Part shown: one piece after another, positions 1 to 6,020 of the stretch
Layout: every line of letters begins with the position of its first letter
How positions within the stretch are numbered: position 1 is the first letter of the stretch
From: Baffinella frigidus
Lineage: Eukaryota; Cryptophyceae; Cryptomonadales; Baffinellaceae
DNA: 11,312 nucleotides
Direction of reading: 5' to 3'
NCBI GenBank assembly: GCA_026770585.1
Contig: MU646476.1
Span: 233,466 to 244,777, forward strand
Translations under genes and position numbers: made by a program
The notes under the pieces: generated by a model
Told to the model about the DNA's origin: nothing
Databases searched by the model: none
Seen by the model: only the letters and a program-made list of their open reading frames with translations

Positions 1-44
<44 letters not shown>

Positions 45-167
45 CGAGAGCGAGTGCGAGAGCGAGAGAGAAAGAGAGAGAGCGAGAGAGAGCGAGAGAG
101 AGAGAGCGCGCGAGATAGAGAGAGAGAGAGAGACAGAGGGCGAGCGAGAGAGAGAGAGAGTGAGAGA
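1..167. repeat. (GA)n microsatellite with GC interruptions
   Basis: Almost pure AG dinucleotides with scattered C substitutions (AGCGAG, GCGCGCGAG). The tract resumes at 221-292 between the two copies of a 53-bp unique segment. Frames through it translate to Arg-Glu runs, which only reflect the dinucleotide. It starts at the window edge, so its full length is unknown. Confidence 0.97.
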
Positions 168-220
168 CCTCGATGCGATGCATGTCGTTGTGCACCGGCA
201 GTTTATCATCCGTCTCCAGC

Positions 221-292
<72 letters not shown>

Positions 293-346
293 ACCTCGAT
301 GCGATGCATGTCGTTGTGCACCGGCAGTTTGTCATCCGCCTCCAGC
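168..346. repeat. 126-bp tandem duplication (53-bp unique segment plus GA tract)
   Basis: A 53-bp segment starting CCTCGATGCGATGCATGTCG lies at 168-220 and again at 294-346, with two transitions between the copies. A GA tract separates them, giving a period of 126 bp. The segment contains ATGCAT and reads as unique sequence that was duplicated together with its microsatellite, by slippage or unequal exchange. I see no coding or RNA signature in it. Confidence 0.93.
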
Positions 347-361
347 ATCCTGCAGGCGGAT

Positions 362-643
362 CAGGGTTGAGGGTTGAGGGTGTAGGGTGTAGGGTGTAGG
401 GTTGAGGGTTCAGGATGTGGGGTTTGGGGTTTGAAGTTTGGGGTTTGGGGTTGGTGGTTGATGGTTTATTGTTTTTGGATTATGGTTTATGGCTTGTGGT
501 TTGTGGTTTGTGGTTTGTGGTTTGTGGTTTGTGGTTTATGGTTTAGGGTTTATGGTTTATGGTTTAGGGTTTGGATTTTAGGGTTTATGGTTTGAGGTTT
601 AGGGTTGGGGGTTGAGGGATCAGGGTTTAGGGGTTCGGGTTTG
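362..643 (+). repeat. Degenerate telomere-like heptamer tract
   Basis: About 280 bp made of G/T-rich units close to 7 bp: GGGTTGA, GGGTGTA (three in a row near 379-399), GGTTTGT (a run near 496-535), GGTTTAT and several exact TTTAGGG units between 540 and 630. The G-rich strand is the plus strand. The units are too diverged for an active telomere end. An interstitial or subtelomeric relic of a TTTAGGG-type repeat fits better. A satellite that merely resembles telomeric DNA is the alternative. Confidence 0.8.
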
Positions 644-683
644 CGTACAGGGGCCGAGGCTGGGGCTTGAGAATACAGTGGAC

Positions 684-840
684 CTACCCTAATACATACC
701 CGTCGGGGCCGGACTGATTAAGTATGTGTGGAGGGTAGGTATGCGTTATGGTGTCCACCCTTCAGGCGTACTTCCTTGCAGGGGGAAATCGGGGGCCGGC
801 CGAAGGAGTATGTGTGGAGGGTAAGTATGTGTTAGGGTAG
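684..840. repeat. Imperfect direct and inverted repeat block
   Basis: The stretch from GGGGCCGG to GTATGTGTGGAGGGTA(A/G)GTATG occurs at about 705-750 and again at 792-837, a direct repeat with an offset of 86-87 bp. A third related piece lies inverted at 684-699, matching 825-840 at 15 of 16 bases. It may be a decayed small foldback element. No gene is seen here. Confidence 0.6.
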
Positions 841-903
841 CCTGTGTTAGGGCAGGTGGACTGTAGTTCAAGTCGTATGTGGTATGATGTAGGTATCCTA
901 CGG

Positions 904-1111
904 TAGAGCCAATGTGGTAGGATTTGGCCAAATCGGAGTTCGAAGTTACGAAGATGCGAACTTCTAGATGGACTCGTTCGGACATGCAGTGTTTTAAATT
1001 CAAATTTTGCAGCACAAATCTTGGTGTTTACTAATAATTACAGCCCATCTAGAAGTTCGCATCTTGCAACTTCGAAGTTCGATGCGGCCGAGTCCTACTA
1101 TATTAGCTCTA
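904..1111. mobile_element. Imperfect foldback element
   Basis: The left arm (about 904-971) pairs with the right arm (about 1045-1111) around a 73-bp AT-rich spacer. The innermost 21 bp, CCATCTAGAAGTTCGCATCTT and its complement, match perfectly; pairing then continues with mismatches to TAGAGCC/GGCTCTA-like ends. The shape is that of a small non-autonomous inverted-repeat element. There is no clear target-site duplication and no second copy in the window. Confidence 0.6.
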
Positions 1112-1192
1112 GGGTGTATGTGCCTACTCGCCTCTGGAGGGATGTCTCCCACGCCAGAGGGCTCGAGGGAAGTGACTGTCTTATCTCAGCCA

Positions 1193-1361
1193 GATCTAAT
1201 CCCGCCGAGTATTCATAATGAATACGATTTTGGTGTATCTTAAGGGTAGAAACAAGACCGTCGTCTAGCTGGACTTCATTTAGAGCTTTAAGATACACCC
1301 GAATCGTATCGGAGATCCCCGAAATCGTATTCGTTATGAATACTCCTCCGGATGAGATCAG
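1193..1361 (+). mobile_element. 169-bp terminal-inverted-repeat element, copy 1
   Basis: The ends read GATCTAATCCCGCCGAG on the left and, complemented, GATCTCATCCGGAGGAG on the right. Inside both arms is the near-palindrome GTATTCATAATGAATAC followed by CGATTTTGGTGTATCTT. The right arm carries about 22 extra bases compared with the left. Copy 2 at 2395-2563 has the same length, lies in opposite orientation and agrees at about 155 of 169 positions by eye. It is too short to encode a transposase, so a MITE-like non-autonomous DNA element is the natural reading. Flanking duplication is not convincing. Confidence 0.8.
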
Positions 1362-1436
1362 GCTTAAATGACTTGAGAATCCTTCGGATTCTACACGGGG
1401 GGCTGCAAAGTTTTCGTTAGGGCTGGAAATTCAGGG

Positions 1437-1530
1437 TGTTACGTGACCAAATTGCACCAGAAAATCCTTCAAGTTAACTAACTCAAGGAAAGTTGACTTT
1501 TGATGAAAGGTTCGCAGTCCACCGTGTGTG
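1437..1530 (+). repeat. Dispersed repeat, plus copy (partner at 6487-6580)
   Basis: This segment runs from TGTTACGTGACCAAATT through AAGTTGACTTTTGATGAAAGG to CAGTCCACCGTGTG. An inverted copy at 6487-6580 retains the same order with substitutions and small indels. The right end (CACACGGTGGACTG when complemented) resembles the CCACACAGCGGACT end of the elements at 2889 and 3318, so it may be a fragment of a related family. Confidence 0.75.
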
Positions 1531-1536
1531 TGGGTA

Positions 1537-1550
1537 GGGGGGGGGGGGGG
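1537..1550 (+). repeat. Poly-G run
   Basis: Fourteen consecutive G residues follow GTGGGTA and precede CACACAAGAC. Homopolymers of this length are prone to sequencing-length error, so the exact count should not be trusted. Confidence 0.9.
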
Positions 1551-1559
1551 CACACAAGA

Positions 1560-1694
1560 CCCTTCGAGGGTTATCCCAGCCCCGTTCTTGGAGCCGTTCG
1601 GCCACCCTTGGAGCCATTTTCAATTAAAAATTGATTTTTGAATATCGTTTTCCCCCTGCAAGTTGACTTTTGAATAACCCCCCAAGAGCCCTCC
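1560..1694 (+). repeat. Dispersed repeat, copy 1 (partner at 7357-7487)
   Basis: It starts CCCTTCGAGGGTTATCC, passes through CCCGTTCTTGGAGCCGTT, and ends TTGACTTTTGAATAACCCC then CCAAGAGCCCTCC. The copy at 7357-7487 is in the same orientation with a diverged centre. The ends are weakly inverted (GAGGGTTAT versus ATAACCCC), as expected for a small DNA element. Positions 1695-1913, just downstream, hold no feature I can support beyond a GGCGCGGTGAGCCGCC-like fragment also found near 3503-3539. Confidence 0.7.
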
Positions 1695-1913
1695 AGGGCG
1701 CAGCGGGCGCGGTGAGCCGCCACTGGATCCCAACCACCAGAAAAGGCGTAAGATAGCATCATTTGATGCCTAAAATAGCATAGACACCCTTACCTTCCGC
1801 GTGGGGAGCCTAAGATAGTGGGACAGATTCTGTCTTGGTCCGAAATGAGATTGCTGCCAACGACAGACGCACGATGGTTGCCAACGGAACCCTCCCGGTA
1901 CGCGTTGCGCCCC

Positions 1914-2004
1914 CTCCCACACGAGGCTATCCATGCGAACAGATTCATAAGTCAATTATTGGATTTTTGCCCAGGAAACACGCCAAAAGTCAGCATTTGA
2001 TCAC
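1914..2004 (-). repeat. Inverted copy of the module repeated at 5111-6141
   Basis: The complement of this stretch contains CGTGATCAAATGCTGACTTT, TGGCGTGTTTCCTGGGCA, GAATCTGTT and a CGTGTGG end, in the same order as 5355-5442. It is a diverged, oppositely oriented member of the module A family in the 5.1-6.2 kb cluster. Short frames through both locations share peptides (for example LPRKHAKSQHLIT), which follows from nucleotide homology and is not by itself evidence of coding. Confidence 0.8.
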
Positions 2005-2033
2005 GTTTCCGTACGGACATCCGTACGGAAACG
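2004..2033. repeat. Perfect 14-bp-arm hairpin
   Basis: CGTTTCCGTACGGA, a two-base CA spacer, then the exact complement TCCGTACGGAAACG. Each arm also holds the 8-bp palindrome CCGTACGG. It sits between the module A copy and the 22-bp inverted repeat that starts at 2042. Function unknown; it could be an element end or a structure-forming site. Confidence 0.9.
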
Positions 2034-2041
2034 GTCGCCAA

Positions 2042-2355
2042 CCACCAGCAACCCGTAGCAGCTCACATACGGATCGGGTACTGTAGTAAATTTCAGCTGA
2101 ATCAAGGAAATCTCCTTGGTATCTCCCGTCAGCAATTCTAGGTTCCTAGGGGTTCCTACGGTAGGGTCATAGGAAAGAGTTTTTCTAAAAAATAAAATAC
2201 CCGAATCCTTGGTGGGACCCGGTAAATAATTCTCATTTCAATGGAATTTAATACACAAGTTGACTAATTTTGTTCAAAACTAATTTGCTGTTCGACCGAA
2301 AAAGGTGTCAACTAATGAGAGACCCGCTCTATAAGCTGCTACGGGTTGCTGGTGG
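2042..2355. mobile_element. Element bounded by perfect 22-bp inverted repeats
   Basis: CCACCAGCAACCCGTAGCAG continues to 2063 and is exactly complemented at 2334-2355. The 270-bp interior is AT-rich and contains one CCTACGGTAGG (2155-2165) and a minus-strand copy of the recurring GTGTAGTAATTTTCGTTG-like motif (2239-2258). There is no coding capacity for a transposase. A non-autonomous DNA element is likely; flanking duplication is not obvious. Confidence 0.7.
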
Positions 2356-2394
2356 AAGCTACGAGCAACCAACGCGAAAGGCTAGGATAGGGCA

Positions 2395-2563
2395 CTGATC
2401 TCATCCGGACGAGTATTCATAATGAACACGATTTCGGGGATATCCGATCCGATTTTGGTGTATCTTGAGGCTCTAAATGAAGTCTAGATAGACGACTGTC
2501 TTATTTCTACCCTCAAGATACACCAAAATCGTATTCATTATGAATACTCGGCGGGATTAGATC
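2395..2563 (-). mobile_element. 169-bp terminal-inverted-repeat element, copy 2
   Basis: Same element as 1193-1361 in the opposite orientation and of identical length, with about 14 differences counted by eye. Termini, central palindromes and the asymmetric extra segment in one arm are all retained. ACT flanks both ends (left flank ends ACT if the boundary is drawn at GATC, right flank begins ACT), but copy 1 does not show the same, so a 3-bp duplication is unproven. Confidence 0.8.
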
Positions 2564-2574
2564 ACTTGACTCCA

Positions 2575-2609
2575 GGGCACATCGCAGGGCCCGCACAGGC
2601 GATGTGCCC
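2575..2609. repeat. Perfect 11-bp-arm hairpin
   Basis: GGGCACATCGC at 2575-2585 is exactly complemented by GCGATGTGCCC at 2599-2609, with a 13-bp GC-rich loop. It lies between copy 2 of the 169-bp element and the first CCACACAG element. Confidence 0.85.
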
Positions 2610-2629
2610 GTTCGGAGTGAAGTGTGCCG

Positions 2630-2770
2630 CCACACAGGGGGCTTCGAAGGGATTTTGAATAACCCCATAGCGTTAAGAGCTAGGACCCTACGGTAGGCAA
2701 CCCGTAGGGGCATAGGGTGTTTCCTACGGATAAGGTAACGGAAACTCGGCCCATTTTGGGCCGAAGTGTG
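2630..2770 (+). mobile_element. CCACACAGCGG-family element, copy 1, right end deleted
   Basis: It begins CCACACAGGGGGCTTCGAAG, contains TTTTGAATAACCCC and the shared core GACCCTACGGTAGGCAACCC, and continues to GGCCCATTTTGGGCCGA. Compared with copies 2 and 3 it lacks about 20 bp of the right arm, jumping to a GTGTG remnant. It is a degraded member of a family with two better-preserved copies downstream. Confidence 0.75.
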
Positions 2771-2888
2771 CTGTGCCACCGATACGTGTGTGCAGTGCCG
2801 TGGTCGGAGTTCCCCATTATCTCCTCCTACCCTCACTACCCACACCCCTGAGTGGGGGTGTTATGTCAGCTGTCGCAGGTATCAGGTT

Positions 2889-3051
2889 CCACACAGCGGA
2901 CTTCGAAGGGATGTCGAATAACCCCTAGGCGATAACACCTAGGACCCTACGGTAGGCAACCCGTAGGGACACAGGGGGGTTCCTACGGATACGGCAGCGG
3001 AAAGATGGCCCGATTCGGGCTACGAAAATCCCGTCGTAGCCCGCTGTGTGG
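2889..3051 (+). mobile_element. CCACACAGCGG-family element, copy 2 (163 bp)
   Basis: The ends are exact 11-bp inverted repeats, CCACACAGCGG and CCGCTGTGTGG. Pairing extends with mismatches to about 28 bp (GGACTTCGAAGGGAT against GGCTACGACGGGAT). The interior holds CCTAGGACCCTACGGTAGG and GCAACCCGTAGGG. The size and ends fit a non-autonomous inverted-repeat transposon. I find no certain target duplication, so the superfamily is left open. Confidence 0.82.
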
Positions 3052-3092
3052 CTACGGAGGTCGCCTGTCCTTCTGAGGACACAGTTCCGTAT

Positions 3093-3242
3093 TTATCTCA
3101 GAAAAGGAGTTCTAAAACTCGTTTTCCTAAGTCAACCCCCCTTCAAATATGTCAGCTTATTCTTTTCTCTACGCATAAGTTGACATATTTGAAGGGGGAT
3201 TGACTTAAGAAAACGAGTTTTAGAACTCCTTTTCTGAGATAA
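3093..3242 (+). mobile_element. 150-bp hairpin MITE, copy 1, with GTAT target duplication
   Basis: The 68-bp arms (3093-3160 and 3175-3242) pair almost perfectly around a 14-bp loop, starting TTATCTCAG and ending CTGAGATAA. GTAT lies directly outside both ends (3089-3092 and 3243-3246), consistent with a 4-bp target-site duplication. The inverted copy at 8140-8289 has exactly the same length and its own flanking 4-mer. Only about 60 codons could fit, so it is non-autonomous. A 4-bp duplication occurs in several DNA transposon superfamilies, so none is assigned. Confidence 0.88.
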
Positions 3243-3317
3243 GTATAGGATGGCCGGAGTGACTTTACCATAGTCACGTGTGTGGATGGGGAGTGTTACA
3301 GGGCGCGGCGAGTGTTC

Positions 3318-3478
3318 CCACACAGCGGACTCCGAAGGAATTTTGAATAACCCCTAAGCGATAAGACCTACGACCCTACGGTAGGCAACCCGTAGGGGCA
3401 TAGGGGGGTTCCTATGGACAAGGTAACGGAAAGGTGGCCCGATTTGGGCCGAAAATCCCTTCGTAGCCCGCTGTGTGG
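3318..3478 (+). mobile_element. CCACACAGCGG-family element, copy 3 (161 bp)
   Basis: Same organisation as 2889-3051, with ends CCACACAGCGG and CCGCTGTGTGG, TTTTGAATAACCCC near the left end and ACCCTACGGTAGGCAACCCG in the core. It is directly oriented with respect to copies 1 and 2. The right flank is a GTGTGGATG repeat and a G run. Confidence 0.82.
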
Positions 3479-3529
3479 ATGTGTGGATGGGGGGGGGTGT
3501 TACAGGGCGCGGCGAGCGCGGTAAGCCGC

Positions 3530-3599
3530 CATGGGATCCTGGCCCTCTCCGTACTTTTCGTACTGATCGAACCTGCTCAGGCCATCAGAGTCAGACCGT
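3530..3599 (+). repeat. Direct repeat, copy 1 (partner 3774-3851)
   Basis: CATGGGATCCTGGCCCTCTC to GTCAGACCGT occurs here and at 3774-3851 with a few substitutions and a small insertion in the second copy. The two copies flank the 3601-3743 repeat. The plus frame of both reads GILALSVL followed by LIEPA, but the first copy stops soon after, so I do not call a gene. Confidence 0.85.
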
Positions 3600-3600
3600 T

Positions 3601-3743
3601 CACACGAGAATGCTAGAGGGGCCTATCTAAACCCGATGTGCTGTTAAAGGTGGGCCTTTGTGTGGTAACTTTCGTTGATTTGTCACGTAACTGGCCGTCT
3701 ATTAGCCAGTCACGAGGTTGAAACACCTTATCCTGGTACGACA
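3601..3743 (+). repeat. 143-bp dispersed repeat, copy 1 (partner 9352-9494)
   Basis: It starts CACACGAGAATGCTAGAGGG and ends near TATCCTGGTAC. The partner 5.75 kb away is in the same orientation and roughly 80-85 percent identical by eye. Inside is a TTGTGTGGTAACTTTCGTTG motif (3658-3677) and a small hairpin, CGTAACTGGC with GCCAGTCACG, that is also formed in the partner with different stem bases. Confidence 0.85.
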
Positions 3744-3773
3744 TACCCCTTTTTGTCTAGGCAGATCTCCAGA

Positions 3774-3851
3774 CATGGGATCCTGGCCCTCTCCGTACTT
3801 CTCATACTGATCGAACCTGCTCCAGCCATCAGGCCATCAGGGTCAGACCGT
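3774..3851 (+). repeat. Direct repeat, copy 2 (partner 3530-3599)
   Basis: Near-copy of 3530-3599 with a GCCATCAG duplication (AGCCATCAGGCCATCAGG). A 94-codon frame passes through it (3675-3959), but it shows no recognisable domain and overlaps several repeats, so it is not annotated as a gene. Confidence 0.85.
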
Positions 3852-3855
3852 GTAC

Positions 3856-3998
3856 TCCCACTTAGCAGCCAGCGCGGGCTTCACAGATTAAGTCCATCTA
3901 AACGATTTGTACTAGAACATTATCCATTGCCCTGGAGCCTAACCGGAATTTCATCTTGAATTCAAGGCGGAAAGGAACTCGGCCGATGCTAAGTGGGA
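3856..3998. repeat. Segment bounded by 12-bp inverted repeats
   Basis: TCCCACTTAGCA at 3856-3867 is exactly complemented by TGCTAAGTGGGA at 3987-3998, enclosing 119 bp with no other structure. It may be a small element, but one short inverted repeat is weak evidence. Confidence 0.4.
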
Positions 3999-4038
3999 AT
4001 GGAAGTGTGAGAGTGGACTTTTGAGGTGAAGGTCGCCA

Positions 4039-4148
4039 GTGTCCCTTAAGTGGCGAGTAGGCTCATACGTCCTACAGTAGTGCCCTAGGACCTGCCTAGG
4101 ACCTCTTGGCAGTCAACTTTGACTGATTGGCCACTTAAGGGATAGACA
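4039..4148. mobile_element. Small inverted-repeat element with CCTAGGACCT repeats
   Basis: GTGTCCCTTAAGTGGC on the left (4039-4054) pairs with GCCACTTAAGGGATAGACAC on the right (4130-4148) apart from a short bulge. The interior has CCTAGGACCTGCCTAGGACC and a small AGTCAACTTTGACT hairpin. It has the layout of the other foldback elements nearby; no second copy is seen in the window. Confidence 0.55.
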
Positions 4149-4205
4149 CCACGGGGGGGTGTGATGGGTTGGTCCCGCCTCTCCAGCAACCACACTAGTA
4201 TCACA

Positions 4206-4335
4206 GGGAAACGGTTTTAATTTAAAACTTGCTGGCAATGAAATTTACTACACATAATGAGTTTTACTAGTAATATCAAAGCATTCGTGTAGTAATTTTC
4301 ATTGAATCAAACGTTCTAAATTAAAACCGTTTCCC
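4206..4335. mobile_element. AT-rich inverted-repeat element (130 bp)
   Basis: The outer arms GGGAAACGGTTTTAATTTA (4206-4224) and TAAATTAAAACCGTTTCCC (4317-4335) are exact complements. The inner arms, CAATGAAATTTACTACACAT and its near-complement at 4285-4304, form a second stem. The inner stem is the motif that recurs at 3658, 5714, 7539 and 9409. Non-autonomous; target duplication unclear. Confidence 0.75.
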
Positions 4336-4345
4336 CATGAAATAG

Positions 4346-4396
4346 CCTAGGACCACCATAGGGCCCTCTGGCATAGGGCTACTGTAGGGTCCTAGG
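4346..4396. repeat. CCTAGGACC palindromic repeat, copy A
   Basis: It starts CCTAGGACCACCATAGGGCC and ends GTAGGGTCCTAGG, so the termini are complementary and the interior is an imperfect palindrome. A direct copy lies at 5005-5054 and a related one at 4535-4585. The three bracket the two inverted-repeat elements at 4401-4532 and 4590-4999. Confidence 0.8.
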
Positions 4397-4400
4397 AGGA

Positions 4401-4532
4401 GGCGCTTTCTTACGAGCGAGGTACCCCTGTACGCGTCACGGTTTCGTGAATAAACTCGTGCACAGATCAATCAGAACCGCTGTGGGGGCACCTGGAGTCT
4501 ACAGGGGTACCTCGCTCATAAGAAACCGCGCC
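4401..4532. mobile_element. Short member (132 bp) of the GGCGCTTTCTTACGAG family
   Basis: The left end GGCGCTTTCTTACGAGCGAG continues through GTACCCCTGTAC to 4432. The right end (about 4497-4532) is its near-complement, ACAGGGGTACCTCGCTCATA then AGAAACCGCGCC. The approximately 65-bp interior is unrelated to that of 4590-4999. Two elements with shared ends and different interiors are typical of a DNA transposon family with internally deleted or replaced derivatives. Confidence 0.82.
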
Positions 4533-4534
4533 CC

Positions 4535-4585
4535 CCTAGGACCCTACGGTAGGACACGCCTAGGGTCTTAGGGGGGTCCTATGGG
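4535..4585. repeat. CCTAGGACC palindromic repeat, copy B
   Basis: CCTAGGACCCTACGGTAGG, then CGCCTAGGGTCTTAGGGGGG, then GTCCTATGG: an imperfect palindrome related to those at 4346 and 5005. It fills the gap between the two GGCGCTTTCTTACGAG elements. Confidence 0.7.
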
Positions 4586-4589
4586 GGGG

Positions 4590-4999
4590 GGCGCTTTCTT
4601 ACGAGCGAGGTACCCCTGTACGATCCTGGTGGCCAGCCCTTTAGGTCCTCTAGGTTCTTCCGGAAGGTGCCTCTGTAACAGGGTACCCCTGCAAACCAGT
4701 CCCAGTGTCCGCCTATGGTGGGAGCTCGAACAACCTAACTACGGGGGAGGACTAGTTGCGTTATCCTGGCAACCGGAAAGCAATCCTGGCGGTTACTTTT
4801 CCGTCAAGGTCAATTATTTGTGGGCATTTCCGGCAACTTTTGCGGATTTCAAGGGAAAATAATAGAAGGACGCAGGGCGTAAAATGACATGTAGCTCTCC
4901 CGCGTAGAAAGGATCTGAATGACACCGCTTGCCCTATGCAGGGCCGGAGACGCCGGCATCTGCGAGAGTACAGGGGTACCTCGCTCATACGAAAACGCC
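4590..4999. mobile_element. Long member (410 bp) of the GGCGCTTTCTTACGAG family
   Basis: Left end 4590-4621 is identical over 32 bp to that of 4401-4432. The right end 4968-4999 is its near-complement, GTACAGGGGTACCTCGCTCA then TACGAAAACGCC. A further half-copy of the GGGTACCCCTG core sits at about 4681-4692. Interior frames (plus, 93 codons from 4581; minus, 85 codons ending at 4761) span the element but show no transposase motif, and part of each is only the translated inverted repeat. I treat it as non-autonomous. Confidence 0.8.
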
Positions 5000-5004
5000 C
5001 ACCC

Positions 5005-5054
5005 CCTCGGACCACCATAGGGCCCTAGGCATAGGGCTGCTGTAGGGTCCTAGG
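5005..5054. repeat. CCTAGGACC palindromic repeat, copy A'
   Basis: Direct near-copy of 4346-4396, with one base changed in the left terminus (CCTCGGACC) and the interior shortened by one base. It follows the right end of the 410-bp element after five bases. Confidence 0.8.
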
Positions 5055-5110
5055 GGGCGGCACTGCCAGAGCCGAATGCAAAGTGCCCTGTCGGGCTAAG
5101 TGGAGAGCGT

Positions 5111-5202
5111 GCAGGTACGTGACCGATCGCTGACGTGTGACGTGTTTCCTGGGCAATAATCCAGTTCTTGACTTAGGAATCTGTTGGCATAGCCTCGTGT
5201 GG
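5111..5202 (+). repeat. Module A, copy 1
   Basis: GCAGGTACGTGACC, then TGACGTGTTTCCTGGGCAA and AATCTGTTGGCATAGCCTCG. The same order is found at 5318-5442 and, cut short, at 6078-6141; an inverted copy lies at 1914-2004. It is followed by module B at 5203-5262. Confidence 0.85.
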
Positions 5203-5332
5203 CTTGGAGGACGCGCTCTCCCTCATTCAGAGGCACATCCAGCACCCCCGTACCCTCCACGTTAACAGAATAAATGGACGTTTTAGGGGTTTGTGGGAAA
5301 GCCTGCACGGAAAGCGCGCAGGTACGTGACCA
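5203..5332 (+). repeat. Modules B and C, copy 1
   Basis: Module B (GAGGACGCGCTCTCC to CAGAGGCACATCCAGCACCC) is followed by module C (TTAACAGAATAAATGGACGT to AAAGCCTGCACGGAAAGCGC). Both recur at 5948-6090, and B alone at 6192-6268 and in part at 5648-5680. The minus strand of each B+C copy keeps the same open peptide (KTSIYSVNVEG followed by GVLDVPLN), which could mean an old coding origin but equally follows from recent duplication. Confidence 0.8.
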
Positions 5333-5442
5333 ATTGCTGACTTTCTAAAGCCGGCAACGTGATCAAATGCTGACTTTTGGCGTGTTTCCTGGGCAATAAT
5401 CCAATCGTTGACTGAGGAATCTGTTGGCATAGCCTCATGTGG
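5318..5442 (+). repeat. Module A, copy 2
   Basis: Longest copy of module A, including CGTGATCAAATGCTGACTTT and TTGGCGTGTTTCCTGGGCAA. It is closer to the inverted copy at 1914-2004 than copy 1 is. A GTGGCGTGGAGCGGACACGC segment follows and is repeated near 5622-5645. Confidence 0.85.
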
Positions 5443-5473
5443 CGTGGAGCGGACACGCGCCTAGCTAGCGAGA

Positions 5474-5523
5474 CGGTTGGAATCCAGGGCAATGGAAACG
5501 CGGTTGGAATCCAGGGTAATGGA
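5474..5523 (+). repeat. 27-bp tandem repeat, about 1.9 copies
   Basis: CGGTTGGAATCCAGGGCAAT and seven further bases are followed directly by the same sequence with one transition and a diverging end. It lies just upstream of the 24-bp triplicate. Confidence 0.85.
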
Positions 5524-5532
5524 TAGGATTCT

Positions 5533-5604
5533 GTTTAGATGGACTGTATCCGTGAAGTTTAGATGGACTGTATCCGTGAAGTTTAGATGGACTGTATCCG
5601 TGAC
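5533..5604 (+). repeat. 24-bp tandem repeat, three copies
   Basis: GTTTAGATGGACTGTATCCG plus TGAA occurs three times in a row, with only the last base of copy 3 differing. As the period is a multiple of three, the plus frame reads FRWTVSVK repeated, inside a 92-codon frame without other features. It is a minisatellite, too short and without spacers, so not a CRISPR array. Confidence 0.95.
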
Positions 5605-5771
5605 GTCCCTGGTGGCTGCTAAGTGGTGTGGAGCGGACACACGCCTGTCAAGGAGACGGTCCTCGAGACGCACGCGGTCCCCCATTTCGTTCTTACGAGT
5701 AACATTAAAGCATTTGTGTAGGAATTTTCGTTGCCAGGAAATGAAAGAAACATAGGGTTCCCCGGATGATA

Positions 5772-5827
5772 GACTCTGGGGAGGTCACACGAGAGAGAAG
5801 ATACTCTCGAGGGACCTACCCAGAGTC
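5772..5827. repeat. Hairpin with 15-bp arms
   Basis: GACTCTGGGGAGGTC (5772-5786) pairs with GACCTACCCAGAGTC (5813-5827) with one mismatch, and the loop holds a further CGAGAG/CTCTCG stem. Two nested stems suggest a small foldback element or a structured remnant. Confidence 0.8.
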
Positions 5828-5847
5828 GTATATCACCAAGTACACAA

Positions 5848-6020
5848 CGTATACGAAGATAAAAAATGCGTCAACGTTGGGACTTCCGTCCACTTTGCAA
5901 ATGCGTCCACTTTGGGACTTTGAGACTTTGGAGTGGACATTTCCTGGCTAGGAGACGGTCCTCGAGGCGAACGCGCTCGGCTGAATTCAGAGGCACATCC
6001 AGCACCCCCGCACCTTCCAC
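5848..6020 (+). repeat. Duplicated block, copy 1 (partner 6143-6268)
   Basis: AACGTATACGAAGATAAAAA at 5848 and TTTCCTGGCTAGGAGACGG followed by module B at 5941-6020 recur in the same order at 6143 and 6184-6268. Copy 1 carries about 50 extra bases (near 5882-5930) rich in GTCCACTTTG and GACTTTG repeats. This looks like a segmental duplication inside the module cluster. Confidence 0.82.

Noticed and set aside
54-399. Open frames rich in Arg-Glu repeats in three overlapping versions
   Set aside because: They are direct translations of the (GA)n microsatellite and its 126-bp tandem unit; no independent coding signal.
3675-3959. 94-codon plus frame with a hydrophobic stretch (GILALSVLLILIEPA)
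   Set aside because: It spans parts of two dispersed repeats, the homologous copy at 3530 stops early, and no family is recognised.
4581-5018. Opposed 93- and 85-codon frames as a transposase
   Set aside because: No catalytic motif or length compatible with a transposase; each frame includes the translated terminal inverted repeat.
5533-5604. CRISPR-like array
   Set aside because: Three adjoining 24-bp copies without spacers, in eukaryote-like DNA, no cas genes.
5477-5755. 92-codon plus frame with FRWTVSVK repeated three times
   Set aside because: The repetition comes from a 24-bp minisatellite whose period is divisible by three; the rest of the frame is repeat modules without a domain.
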